Shown here one piece after another: positions 28,988 to 35,476 of a stretch of 64,000 nucleotides of DNA. Below the pieces are notes generated by a model. That model was not told where the DNA came from and searched no databases. It saw only the letters and a list, made by a program, of their open reading frames with translations. How positions within the stretch are numbered: the stretch's first letter is position 1; each line of letters begins with the position of its first letter. Origin of the DNA: Protula sp. h YS-2021 (Eukaryota > Annelida > Polychaeta > Sabellida > Serpulidae). The position numbers were made by a program, and so were the translations under genes. The stretch is taken from positions 53,260,510-53,324,509 of the forward strand of contig OX457024.1 of assembly GCA_949752745.1 (NCBI GenBank), written 5' to 3'.

Positions 28988-29541
28988 CCTTCAGGAAACT
29001 GTCTTTGTTGACGTTGTTTCATTTCTGTTGTAATGTCGTCACGAGTGGTCTTTTTACTAAACATTGTTTTTGGAATATTCGCATCTACAATTTCCTGGAT
29101 AAACGGATGCCAGCCATGTGGTTTGACTCGTTCTTTTCTTCTTGTCGCCACCAATGCTTCTTTCATCAAATCAACCATGTTGGAATTTGTGATAATATCG
29201 CCCGTTTTCAACACAAGTTCATTCTTCTCTGTCCATTTAACACCATGTTTCTTCAGTTCGGCTAAAAGTTGTGTTACTTTTCCATGATAGATAGGTTGAA
29301 AATGACTTAACACTAGCTTTTCTGGCTTTTCAGGTGGTGATGATGATGATGAGGGCTTTTGCTGCCTAGACTGACTTGTTCGTAAATGACGACCAAGAAG
29401 TTGAGACATTTCTATAGCCTTTTCACGTGTTCGTTTCCCACGTAAAAGTTTATTCACTTTCGTTTTGATATCATTTTTCTTTTCTAGCAACATTTTATAT
29501 TCATATTCAGGAATGAGGACCATTTTCATCGTATGTTTCAT
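28972..29541 (-). CDS. Conserved Polinton-type basic protein, function unknown
   Basis: 189 aa. It has a Lys-rich N-terminal coiled-coil-like part (residues ~7-55), a Ser/Pro linker (QQKPSSSSSPPEKPEK), then LVLKTGDIITNSNMVDLMKEAL and PHGWHPFIQEIV. Text of this kind is recurrent in aquatic Polintons (recollection, not searched), but I know no function. The first Met overlaps the previous stop as ATGA; Met5 and Met7 are alternatives. It may be a structural or core protein, given its place in the capsid cassette. Confidence 0.7.
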   Translation of the reverse strand: MKHTMKMVLIPEYEYKMLLEKKNDIKTKVNKLLRGKRTREKAIEMSQLLGRHLRTSQSRQQKPSSSSSPPEKPEKLVLSHFQPIYHGKVTQLLAELKKHGVKWTEKNELVLKTGDIITNSNMVDLMKEALVATRRKERVKPHGWHPFIQEIVDANIPKTMFSKKTTRDDITTEMKQRQQRQFPEGWENF

Positions 29542-29864
29542 TTTAGCAGTAGTTTGGCTAACAAGGGCAATGCCAATCTAGCAATAACTCCAATAAATCC
29601 TCCTTTCTGATTAATCAACTTCTTTTTTCGTCGAAGGGATATCTTCTTATCTGCTAGAGTACGAAGCGTATGACGTTCACGTTTAAATTCCTTAAACCGT
29701 TTTGAGCTTAAGGGTAAATGTCCTTGCAATATATTCAAACAAATTTCAAACAAGCTTGTTAATTCCTCCTTTGTAGCTTGCTGTAGCAAGGATTTACGTC
29801 GTTTAGGCCCACTGCGTGCAAGCAAATGAAGAAAAGGTTGATTCGCTCGAATACGTTTAGACAT
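29538..29864 (-). CDS. Small basic protein with hydrophobic C-terminus (core-like)
   Basis: 108 aa. Helical N-terminal half (ATKEELTSLFEICLNILQG), a very basic middle (KRFKEFKRERHTLR, SLRRKKKLINQ), then GGFIGVIARLALPLLAKLLL at the end, a likely membrane-interacting helix. It overlaps the ATPase gene by 8 nt. Position and composition suggest a DNA-condensing or membrane-active virion protein (inference). Confidence 0.7.
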   Translation of the reverse strand: MSKRIRANQPFLHLLARSGPKRRKSLLQQATKEELTSLFEICLNILQGHLPLSSKRFKEFKRERHTLRTLADKKISLRRKKKLINQKGGFIGVIARLALPLLAKLLLK

Positions 29865-30516
29865 CTTGACTGCGAATGGTCAAATGACTTGGTTCTTGTT
29901 CATACGCCACCTTATCAACATAGACGTAATGTGTATCTTTTGGTAAAATGCCTGTACGAATACGTAGTTGATCATTTGTCTTCGGCTTCAAATCAATGAA
30001 TAAATAGCCATGAGGTTTGCTAGTAGCATCTTGATAGGCTTCTATGAGAAATTGAGATCTTCCAGGATACATTTGTCGTGCCAATGTACTAATTTGTTGA
30101 CTGTCTCTCGGATTTTTAAACAGAATGATATAATGTGTATTCAAACTAATATTTCGCATCTCTTTCCCATGATGGAATAAATTATGCACAATAAAGATAA
30201 TGCTTAGATTTTGATGACTGCTGCCAACACTAAAGAGACGTGTCATACGCTCATCACTATGACATTTGGTCATCAAGTCATCAATGATAAGTAAGTTTGG
30301 TTTCTTCGGGTTAAAACGCTCTTCAATGTCATCTGGAATGCCTTGGTAAAATTCCACGCCTTTCATTCCCTTGTACAAAGGCTGATCTGCTGCATAGAGC
30401 CATAAAATGTTTTTCGGAGAGGGTTGAATTAACTTCTGTTCTAGAATTTCCTTCACCAGAGACGTTTTGCCACTGCCTGTAGGTCCAGAGACCAAACATG
30501 TAAATGGATGCTTCAT
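29857..30516 (-). CDS. Genome-packaging ATPase (FtsK/HerA type)
   Basis: 219 aa from the ATG at 30516. Walker A is GPTGSGKTS near residue 12, Walker B is LLIIDDL near residue 80, and a following Asn in FIVHN fits the sensor position. It is expected to pump element DNA into preformed capsids. The frame opens upstream to 30543, but the 30516 ATG forms a 4-nt ATGA overlap with the integrase stop and leaves a family-normal N-terminus close to Walker A. Confidence 0.92.
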   Translation of the reverse strand: MKHPFTCLVSGPTGSGKTSLVKEILEQKLIQPSPKNILWLYAADQPLYKGMKGVEFYQGIPDDIEERFNPKKPNLLIIDDLMTKCHSDERMTRLFSVGSSHQNLSIIFIVHNLFHHGKEMRNISLNTHYIILFKNPRDSQQISTLARQMYPGRSQFLIEAYQDATSKPHGYLFIDLKPKTNDQLRIRTGILPKDTHYVYVDKVAYEQEPSHLTIRSQDV

Positions 30517-31619
30517 TGTTGAATGTCTGTTTCTTTCACCCAACTGTTAAACTTGTTTGGCCAACCTAACCACTTGACAAATAATTCTTTCACACCTCCT
30601 CCTCGCCTTTTACGTGTTTTCAAGACTTTTTCAATTCTATACACAGATTCAATATCTTTGGTCACTTTCTGCAGTTCTTCTTCATAGAAATGGCCATCAA
30701 TATCTTCGTCTAAAAAGTCTTTCACACGATACAAATGTATTCCTTGCTTCTTACAACGATGTGTGACAATGAAGACTTCTTGCGTCCATTTGATGTGATA
30801 ATCGCGTTGAAACACATATTTAATGTGGGAAATGCGAACATGATCGCCAATGTTAAATTTATACTTCTTCTTCTTCTTCGGTTTCAATTTCAGTTTGTCG
30901 ACATAAATATACTTCCACACTTTTGATTCGTTGTCTTTACGAATCTCGGCTGGAGCATATTTATTAGGAAGAGAACCATGAGGTCTATGGTTGTAATTGT
31001 ACACCAAGTCTGGAAGAATGTCTAAGTAACGGTAAGTTTGATTATGTAGAAAATACCGATACATCATTCCCTTCAGAGTACGAATGACTCTTTCAGCAAA
31101 GTTGGCTTTGGTTTCATTCTTTGTGGTATAAGCATGAATGCCTTCTTTCTTCAAAAATGCTTTAACCCATCTGTTTTTAAATTCTGTTCCTTTATCAGAC
31201 CTTAGAGTTCGCGGTCTTCGTCGTGTGTCATGAAAAATCTTTTGGAAAGCTTGTATGACGCTGGTATGTGATTTATTAGGTATTGGCTGTACCCAGACAT
31301 ATTTGGAAAACACATCAATGACAATGAGTAAAAAGCGTATGTCATCATTATAGGGAGCTATGTTTCCCATATCAGCCAAATCAATATCCCACATATCATC
31401 AATGCCACGTGTAATCACACGTTGTCTTTTGAACCTGTATTTGACAGGTTGGAGTAAACTGAAAGCATCTTGATCCTGTAGCCATTTCTTCACTTGTGAA
31501 TGTGTGACTGGTTGATTATGTTTTCGTAAGATGTGATACAGTTTGTAAGGACCAGCAAATGCTCCAGGCTGTCCAGGTTTGAAGTAAATATTGGTCAAGT
31601 AGTCTTTCCACGTCGACAT
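30513..31619 (-). CDS. RVE-family integrase with C-terminal chromodomain
   Basis: 368 aa from the ATG at 31619; 19 in-frame upstream residues are discounted because MSTWKDYL...YFKPGQPGAF is the normal Polinton start. It has a zinc/HTH-like N-terminal region, then the catalytic core with Asp in WDIDLADM (~80), Asp in LRSDKGTEF (~142) and Glu in NFAERVIRTLK (~176), and a Lys-rich SH3-like region. The final ~65 residues fit a chromodomain (YRIEKVL...LFVKWLGW...SWV). It would insert the element with a 6-bp duplication, as seen here. A TATA box lies 45 nt upstream. Confidence 0.96.
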   Translation of the reverse strand: MSTWKDYLTNIYFKPGQPGAFAGPYKLYHILRKHNQPVTHSQVKKWLQDQDAFSLLQPVKYRFKRQRVITRGIDDMWDIDLADMGNIAPYNDDIRFLLIVIDVFSKYVWVQPIPNKSHTSVIQAFQKIFHDTRRRPRTLRSDKGTEFKNRWVKAFLKKEGIHAYTTKNETKANFAERVIRTLKGMMYRYFLHNQTYRYLDILPDLVYNYNHRPHGSLPNKYAPAEIRKDNESKVWKYIYVDKLKLKPKKKKKYKFNIGDHVRISHIKYVFQRDYHIKWTQEVFIVTHRCKKQGIHLYRVKDFLDEDIDGHFYEEELQKVTKDIESVYRIEKVLKTRKRRGGGVKELFVKWLGWPNKFNSWVKETDIQQ

Positions 31620-31663
31620 GGTCACACCGAATGAAAACCACCTTCTCAACAGAACAGCTTTTA

Positions 31664-31670
31664 TTTTATA
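31664..31670 (-). promoter_or_regulatory. TATA box before the nine-gene capsid/integrase cassette
   Basis: TATAAAATAAAAG on the minus strand, 45 nt before the integrase ATG. No comparable box was seen inside the cassette down to 25861. Confidence 0.55.
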
Positions 31671-31696
31671 ACTCAACCAACATCACTTAACTAACA

Positions 31697-31752
31697 TAGT
31701 AACTTAACTAACATGTATTTATAACTAACATGTATTTATAACTAACATGTAT
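31697..31752. repeat. ACTAACATGTATTTATA repeats
   Basis: Three to four copies of a 17-bp unit between the Cys-rich gene and the integrase promoter. Confidence 0.8.
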
Positions 31753-32112
31753 TTACAAATCAAGTATAGATACAATGGTATGAATCACTGGAGACCATTG
31801 GTCTTCAATGAACACTAACCAATGACTGAGTTCATCCAATGTAATAGCATCTACACCATATTTCTCACAACGTTGATTTGCATTATCTAACACTTTATCT
31901 AAATGAATGTAATATTTAGCTTCATTCCAATATGTATAAACACATGCAGCATGACAAGTATGTTCTGAACACTCTTCCTGTTGACAAGCAGGACAGACTA
32001 AATAGGCAAACTTTTTTACAGCGGATAACATTTCTTCACAATAAGCTTTTTGCACAATATATTGTCTCAGTGTCATATCCGCCATTATGCAGTCTTGTGA
32101 GTCTTGCAGCAC
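31753..32112 (-). CDS. Cys-rich hypothetical Polinton protein
   Basis: 119 aa. A CPACQQEECSEHTCHAAC cluster (~44-61) could bind zinc. It is preceded by a helical N-terminus and followed by a helical, acidic C-terminal half (ITLDELSHWLVFIEDQW). Met10 is an alternative start (MADMTLRQY). No family recognised. It lies between the NADAR gene and the integrase promoter in the accessory set. Confidence 0.6.
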   Translation of the reverse strand: MLQDSQDCIMADMTLRQYIVQKAYCEEMLSAVKKFAYLVCPACQQEECSEHTCHAACVYTYWNEAKYYIHLDKVLDNANQRCEKYGVDAITLDELSHWLVFIEDQWSPVIHTIVSILDL

Positions 32113-32251
32113 AAGTCTGTCAGGTTTAGCAAGTTATGCTGCTCCGGCAATGTAGCACAAGTCTGTCAGGTTATGCTGCTCCGGCAATGCAAGTCTGTCA
32201 AATTCAGCAAGTTTTTTCCAGTTGCTGTTCACTTAACACACTTCTCCATGT
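32113..32251. repeat. Direct repeat GTCTGTCAGGTTATGCTGCT
   Basis: Two to three imperfect ~45-bp copies containing TATGCTGCTCCGGCAATG and CAAGTCTGTCA fill the gap between the Cys-rich and NADAR genes. It may be 5' leader of the former. Confidence 0.7.
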
Positions 32252-32704
32252 TCACACGTCTGCACATAAAGTCTCACACAACAGTTCTAACAACTTTCCC
32301 ATAATATTCTGACCAGGATATCCAGATGACACTTGTTTCACACCAGCTCCCCACCAATGATCATACGTTGCTTCAACTAAAGTTTTGTCTTTACATTCTT
32401 TCAACTTGTTGCGAAACAATACACACTGATTCCATTTGACTTGTAAAACATCTTGCATTTTACTTCTCTTTACTGTATGCCATAACGGACATGGCTTTAT
32501 CCCTTTAGCAATACGTTTTGCTTCATATCCATTTCTGGATGACACAATGGCTGAAGCAATATCTTGACGGTGATGAAACACTGCTTTCTCATATTGATAC
32601 AACGCTTCACTTGAGTTGAACACATGTCCATACTTTTCAAGTCGTGTTGGAAACATGTTTGAAAGAACGTCCTTATGACCGCTGAATAGCACAAGATTCT
32701 CCAT
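32252..32704 (-). CDS. NADAR-domain protein (YbiA/DUF1768 family)
   Basis: 150 aa, single domain of normal family length. Family landmarks are FSGHKDVLSNMFP at the start, FNSSEALYQYEKA (conserved Glu near the glycosidic site), EAKRIAKGIKP, MQDVLQVKWNQC, LVEATYDHWWGAG (catalytic-region Asp/Trp pair) and GQNIMGKLLE at the end. Characterised NADAR proteins cleave N-glycosidic bonds: YbiA-type on riboflavin-pathway intermediates, and others on ADP-ribose attached to guanine in DNA or RNA. In this element it could remove ADP-ribosylation or handle NAD-derived metabolites during host-element conflict (inference). The key residues look intact. Confidence 0.9.
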   Translation of the reverse strand: MENLVLFSGHKDVLSNMFPTRLEKYGHVFNSSEALYQYEKAVFHHRQDIASAIVSSRNGYEAKRIAKGIKPCPLWHTVKRSKMQDVLQVKWNQCVLFRNKLKECKDKTLVEATYDHWWGAGVKQVSSGYPGQNIMGKLLELLCETLCADV

Positions 32705-32725
32705 GTTGACTTTGTTTCTGCTGTT

Positions 32726-32857
32726 TTATTCTGACATGTCGGTTTCTTCCTGTAATAAAATATCTTTTAATATAGTTGCTGCCTCTTCTATCATGTTCTT
32801 TCTTTGTTTACGTTGAAACCACTCACATAAAACTAAATTTGCTAGTAAGAAAAACAT
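32726..32857 (-). CDS. 43-aa mini protein with hydrophobic N-terminus
   Basis: A small ORF starting MFFLLANLVLCEWFQ, a short hydrophobic helix, then a basic turn (QRKQRKN) and an acidic helical end. It starts 5 nt after the 117-aa gene and stops 21 nt before the NADAR gene, so it fits the packed layout. Only spacing and composition support it. It may be a membrane mini protein or a chance ORF. Confidence 0.4.
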   Translation of the reverse strand: MFFLLANLVLCEWFQRKQRKNMIEEAATILKDILLQEETDMSE

Positions 32858-32862
32858 TGTTA

Positions 32863-33216
32863 TCAATTCACTATGTTGTCATAAACATGATTAAAAGGTT
32901 CTCTTACCTGATAAAGCTGCTCGGTTTCCTCTTCTTCTTTACAACAATCTCTCAAATGATCCACTACGGTGAAATATACTTCAACATCAGTACGAGCAGA
33001 ATAAAGTGCAGAATCAAAGTCAAAGTCAGGATCTTCTTCTATTCCAATTTTATAACATTCTCCAAGAAATCTTGAATGCAGTTCAATCACATCAAGACTA
33101 TGATGTACAACATCCCAAAAAGCATCCAAATGATAAAGTTGATAGTCTGGAGTGCCATAGCAAGCAAGTTTAGCAATCATCAAGTCAGTATAAGCATTTT
33201 TAAAACATGCATCCAT
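32863..33216 (-). CDS. Hypothetical Polinton protein, probable paralogue of the 33972 gene
   Basis: 117 aa, acidic and helical. A segment DFDFDSALYSARTDVEVYFTV resembles DIDSAFINANTIWAEELMLV in the gene at 33972, with the same spacing from a preceding hydrophobic strand, which suggests duplication. An acidic run (EEEETE) lies near the end. No family recognised. The start is 27 nt after the stop of the zinc protein. Confidence 0.6.
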   Translation of the reverse strand: MDACFKNAYTDLMIAKLACYGTPDYQLYHLDAFWDVVHHSLDVIELHSRFLGECYKIGIEEDPDFDFDSALYSARTDVEVYFTVVDHLRDCCKEEEETEQLYQVREPFNHVYDNIVN

Positions 33217-33243
33217 CTTGATTCAGTGTGTCTTGTGAGCTTT

Positions 33244-33927
33244 TTACTTTGCTTCACTGACTTTAAGTACTCCACACTTGCCGCAGAAGTTGTTTGGTTC
33301 ACACAACTTGCAATTATACATGTGGCAGTGGCAATGATAATCTTCCACATATCCACAAGCACCGCAATAGTCACAGGTAAGTCCAAGTTGATTTTGCACG
33401 TTCATGTTCTCCAACTGAACTTCAGTCAGCCTTTTCTTGGATAGCTTTGACACCTTCATCCGACCATCCTTTTGCAGCTTGATGATTGTTTTCTTGTCAT
33501 GACATTCCTCACATGGTGATAGGGCTGAGTTGATGTTGTCCATCTCCTGAAGCAGTGTCTCCCATTCACCATCATTCATGTTGATGTGATGTGTGTATTC
33601 TTTCCCTTCAAACCGTGACGTGCGCACAAAACTCACATAACGCATATCCAAGTATGAAATGACTTCAAGCCACTTCGTTTGCGTTAAGTATAGTTTGAAG
33701 CCAATGTTGCGTAAATTTTTCAAGCTCTGGCACACAATCTTCCACAAAGATGGTGAATAAGCACACCATCTCTCTCCACGTGTGATGCGTAGAAATGGTC
33801 CATATTCTCCATACTCCACAGTAATGGTTAAGTTTGCACTAATTTTAAAGCTGCTGCTGCGCTGCGTTGCGTTGCTTGTCTTGTTCTCCATGGCTGCAAC
33901 AATGTATTGATGATCCACTCCCTCCAA
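33244..33927 (-). CDS. Two-part PC4-like protein with C-terminal zinc cluster
   Basis: 227 aa. After ~25 polar residues come LTITVEYGEYGPFLRITRG and a W-containing helix (YSPSLWKIVCQSL). A second strand-helix unit follows: MRYVSFVRTS, then HHINMNDGEWETLLQEM, which matches the closing motif of the small plus-strand genes at 24280-25633. The last ~80 residues are Cys/His-rich (CEECHDK, CDYCGACGYV, HCHCHMYNCKLC, CGKCG), probably binding two or three zinc ions. A TATA box lies 42 nt upstream, inside the end of the previous ORF. Likely a nucleic-acid-binding regulator (inference). Confidence 0.65.
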   Translation of the reverse strand: MEGVDHQYIVAAMENKTSNATQRSSSFKISANLTITVEYGEYGPFLRITRGERWCAYSPSLWKIVCQSLKNLRNIGFKLYLTQTKWLEVISYLDMRYVSFVRTSRFEGKEYTHHINMNDGEWETLLQEMDNINSALSPCEECHDKKTIIKLQKDGRMKVSKLSKKRLTEVQLENMNVQNQLGLTCDYCGACGYVEDYHCHCHMYNCKLCEPNNFCGKCGVLKVSEAK

Positions 33928-33968
33928 CTATCTGCTGAGAAATGACTCCACTCTGCTGAGTTCACTCC

Positions 33969-33976
33969 CTTTTATA
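33969..33976 (-). promoter_or_regulatory. TATA box of the zinc/PC4-like gene
   Basis: TATAAAAGGGAGTGAAC on the minus strand, 42 nt before the ATG at 33927 and overlapping the stop region of the 33972 gene. The same TATA-plus-GAGTGAA context precedes the polymerase gene. Confidence 0.6.
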
Positions 33977-34433
33977 CCCAACTGGTTGTTGAGTCAAGCT
34001 TTTCAAACTTCTTGCAAACGTTTGAATTCACTTCAACTCGTCCATGGTTGAATCGAACAAGGTCTGATACATTATTTGGAACATCATCATCATAAAGTAA
34101 AATGATTCTTGCAGCTACAACTAACATGAGCTCCTCTGCCCAAATTGTATTCGCGTTGATAAATGCTGAATCAATGTCGTAAGTTGATATGATAAATGTT
34201 AAATCAATGTTATAAGTTGATAGTATATGTAGATCTTCACAGTCACGCAGAAACGAGTCGATGAAATCACTTGGAATAGTCTTTCCGACAGCTTCCCAAT
34301 GCAGATGTAAATTCTTCACTTGCTGCATCCAATCCCATTCAAAAGTAGGAAGCTTTGAAAACACATAGTTAGTATAATTCACTTTGAAGACGTCGTCCAT
34401 AGTCATACATCTGTCAAGAAGTAATGCTGACAT
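33972..34433 (-). CDS. Hypothetical TIR-proximal Polinton protein
   Basis: 153 aa from Met at 34433. The frame opens at 34484, but the TATA box at 34497-34504 is only 13 nt from that ATG, so transcription should begin downstream of it and Met18 is the better start. It is helical and acidic, with a tandem duplication in the middle (STYNIDLTFI/STYDIDSAFI). The DIDSAF...A segment resembles the 32863 gene. It is the first minus gene after the right TIR, so its promoter lies in the TIR. Function unknown. Confidence 0.55.
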   Translation of the reverse strand: MSALLLDRCMTMDDVFKVNYTNYVFSKLPTFEWDWMQQVKNLHLHWEAVGKTIPSDFIDSFLRDCEDLHILSTYNIDLTFIISTYDIDSAFINANTIWAEELMLVVAARIILLYDDDVPNNVSDLVRFNHGRVEVNSNVCKKFEKLDSTTSWV

Positions 34434-34496
34434 TGTGAAGTCTTTTCTCGTCACACAATGTATTACTAGTTGACTAGTTGACATGTTTCACTCATG

Positions 34497-34504
34497 CTTT
34501 TATA
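34497..34504 (-). promoter_or_regulatory. TATA box in right TIR
   Basis: TATAAAAGCATGAGTGAAAC on the minus strand, the exact counterpart of 20427-20434 in the left TIR. It is a promoter carried inside the inverted repeat, so both inward directions have it. Confidence 0.65.
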
Positions 34505-34654
34505 CTACTTCCATGTAATCAAAATATGGTGTGTAACTTTCTTCAAAAATTGCTGACTCAGCAGAATTTTACTTATGTATATGAATGTCTCACTTACAGT
34601 TGTACTGCTGAGTTCAGAATCGTCTGAAAGGGATAAAAATGCAAAAATCGCAAT

Positions 34655-35111
34655 TTCGGGGGGGGGGGGGGGGGGTCGGTCGACCCAAAAAATGAAAAAT
34701 GTTCAGAATCGTCTGAAACGGATAAATATGCAAAAATCACAATTTCGAGGGGGGGGGGGGGGGTCGGTCGACCCAAAAAATGAAAAATGTTCAGAATCGT
34801 CTGAAACGGATAAATCTGCAAAAATCGCAATTTCGAGGGGGGGGGGGGGTCGGTCGACCCAAAAAATGAAAAATGTTCAGAATCGTCTGAAACGGATAAA
34901 TATGCCAAAATCAGAATTTCGAGGGGGGGGGGGGGGGTCGGTCGACCCAAAAAATGAAAAATGTTCAGAATCGTCTGAAACGGATAAATATGCCAAAATC
35001 AGAATTTCGAGGGGGGGGGGGGTCGGTCGACCCAAAAAATGAAAAATGTTCAGAATCGTCTGAAACGGATAAATATGCCAAAATCAGAATTTCGAGGGGG
35101 GGGGGGGGGGA
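34655..35111. repeat. ~87-bp TIR array with G12-18 tracts (right)
   Basis: Six G runs separated by TCGGTCGACCCAAAAAATG, AGAATCGTCTGAAACG and ATAAATATGC. Inverse of 18825-19370. Confidence 0.95.
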
Positions 35112-35470
35112 GGTCATCACTTTTTAGGGTCTGTTGCCATGGTTACACTGATTGACAGGTGGAGTTCGTTGGCTTCATGATGATTGACTCGGCCAACACT
35201 ATCAAGCAACTTTCGCTCCAGACTTTCGCTCCAGACTTTCGCTCCAGACAGTATGACGTCATCATGACGTCATGATCACGTCATGGATGGCCGCGCTTAT
35301 CCTAACGCTTATCATGACTTCCGCTCCAGACAACACTTCTGCTCCAGACAACACTTCCGCTCCAGACAACACTTCCGCTCCAGACAACACTTCCGGTCCA
35401 GACATGATGACGTCACTTCCAGACAGTATGACGTCATAAAGTGTGGTAGAACCCTTATTTTCACACTACT

Positions 35471-35476
35471 CACAAA
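35471..35476. repeat. Polinton target-site duplication, right
   Basis: CACAAA, identical to 18461-18466, directly after the CTACT terminus. Confidence 0.95.

Larger units (their letters stand above)
18467..35470. mobile_element. Complete Polinton/Maverick (adintovirus-like) element, 17,004 bp
   Basis: Both ends are defined: AGTAGGGTGAAAATAAGGG at 18467 and its near-perfect inverse ending at 35470, each flanked by CACAAA. Inside are the hallmark genes: protein-primed DNA polymerase B (plus strand) and, on the minus strand, integrase, packaging ATPase, penton-like and double-jelly-roll capsid proteins, pVI-like protein and adenain-like protease. Further genes look regulatory. No hallmark ORF is broken. 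Intact ORFs, an exact target duplication and closely matching outer termini indicate a recent insertion that could still be active or virion-forming (inference). Confidence 0.97.
34459..35470. repeat. Polinton right terminal inverted repeat (~1.0 kb)
   Basis: Mirror of the left TIR without its middle ~900 bp: TATAAAAG segment, six G-tract units, GGTCTGTTGCCATGGTTACA, TGACGTCA palindromes, 18-bp repeats, CTACT end. The junction of inner and outer parts is near 34615. Confidence 0.9.
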
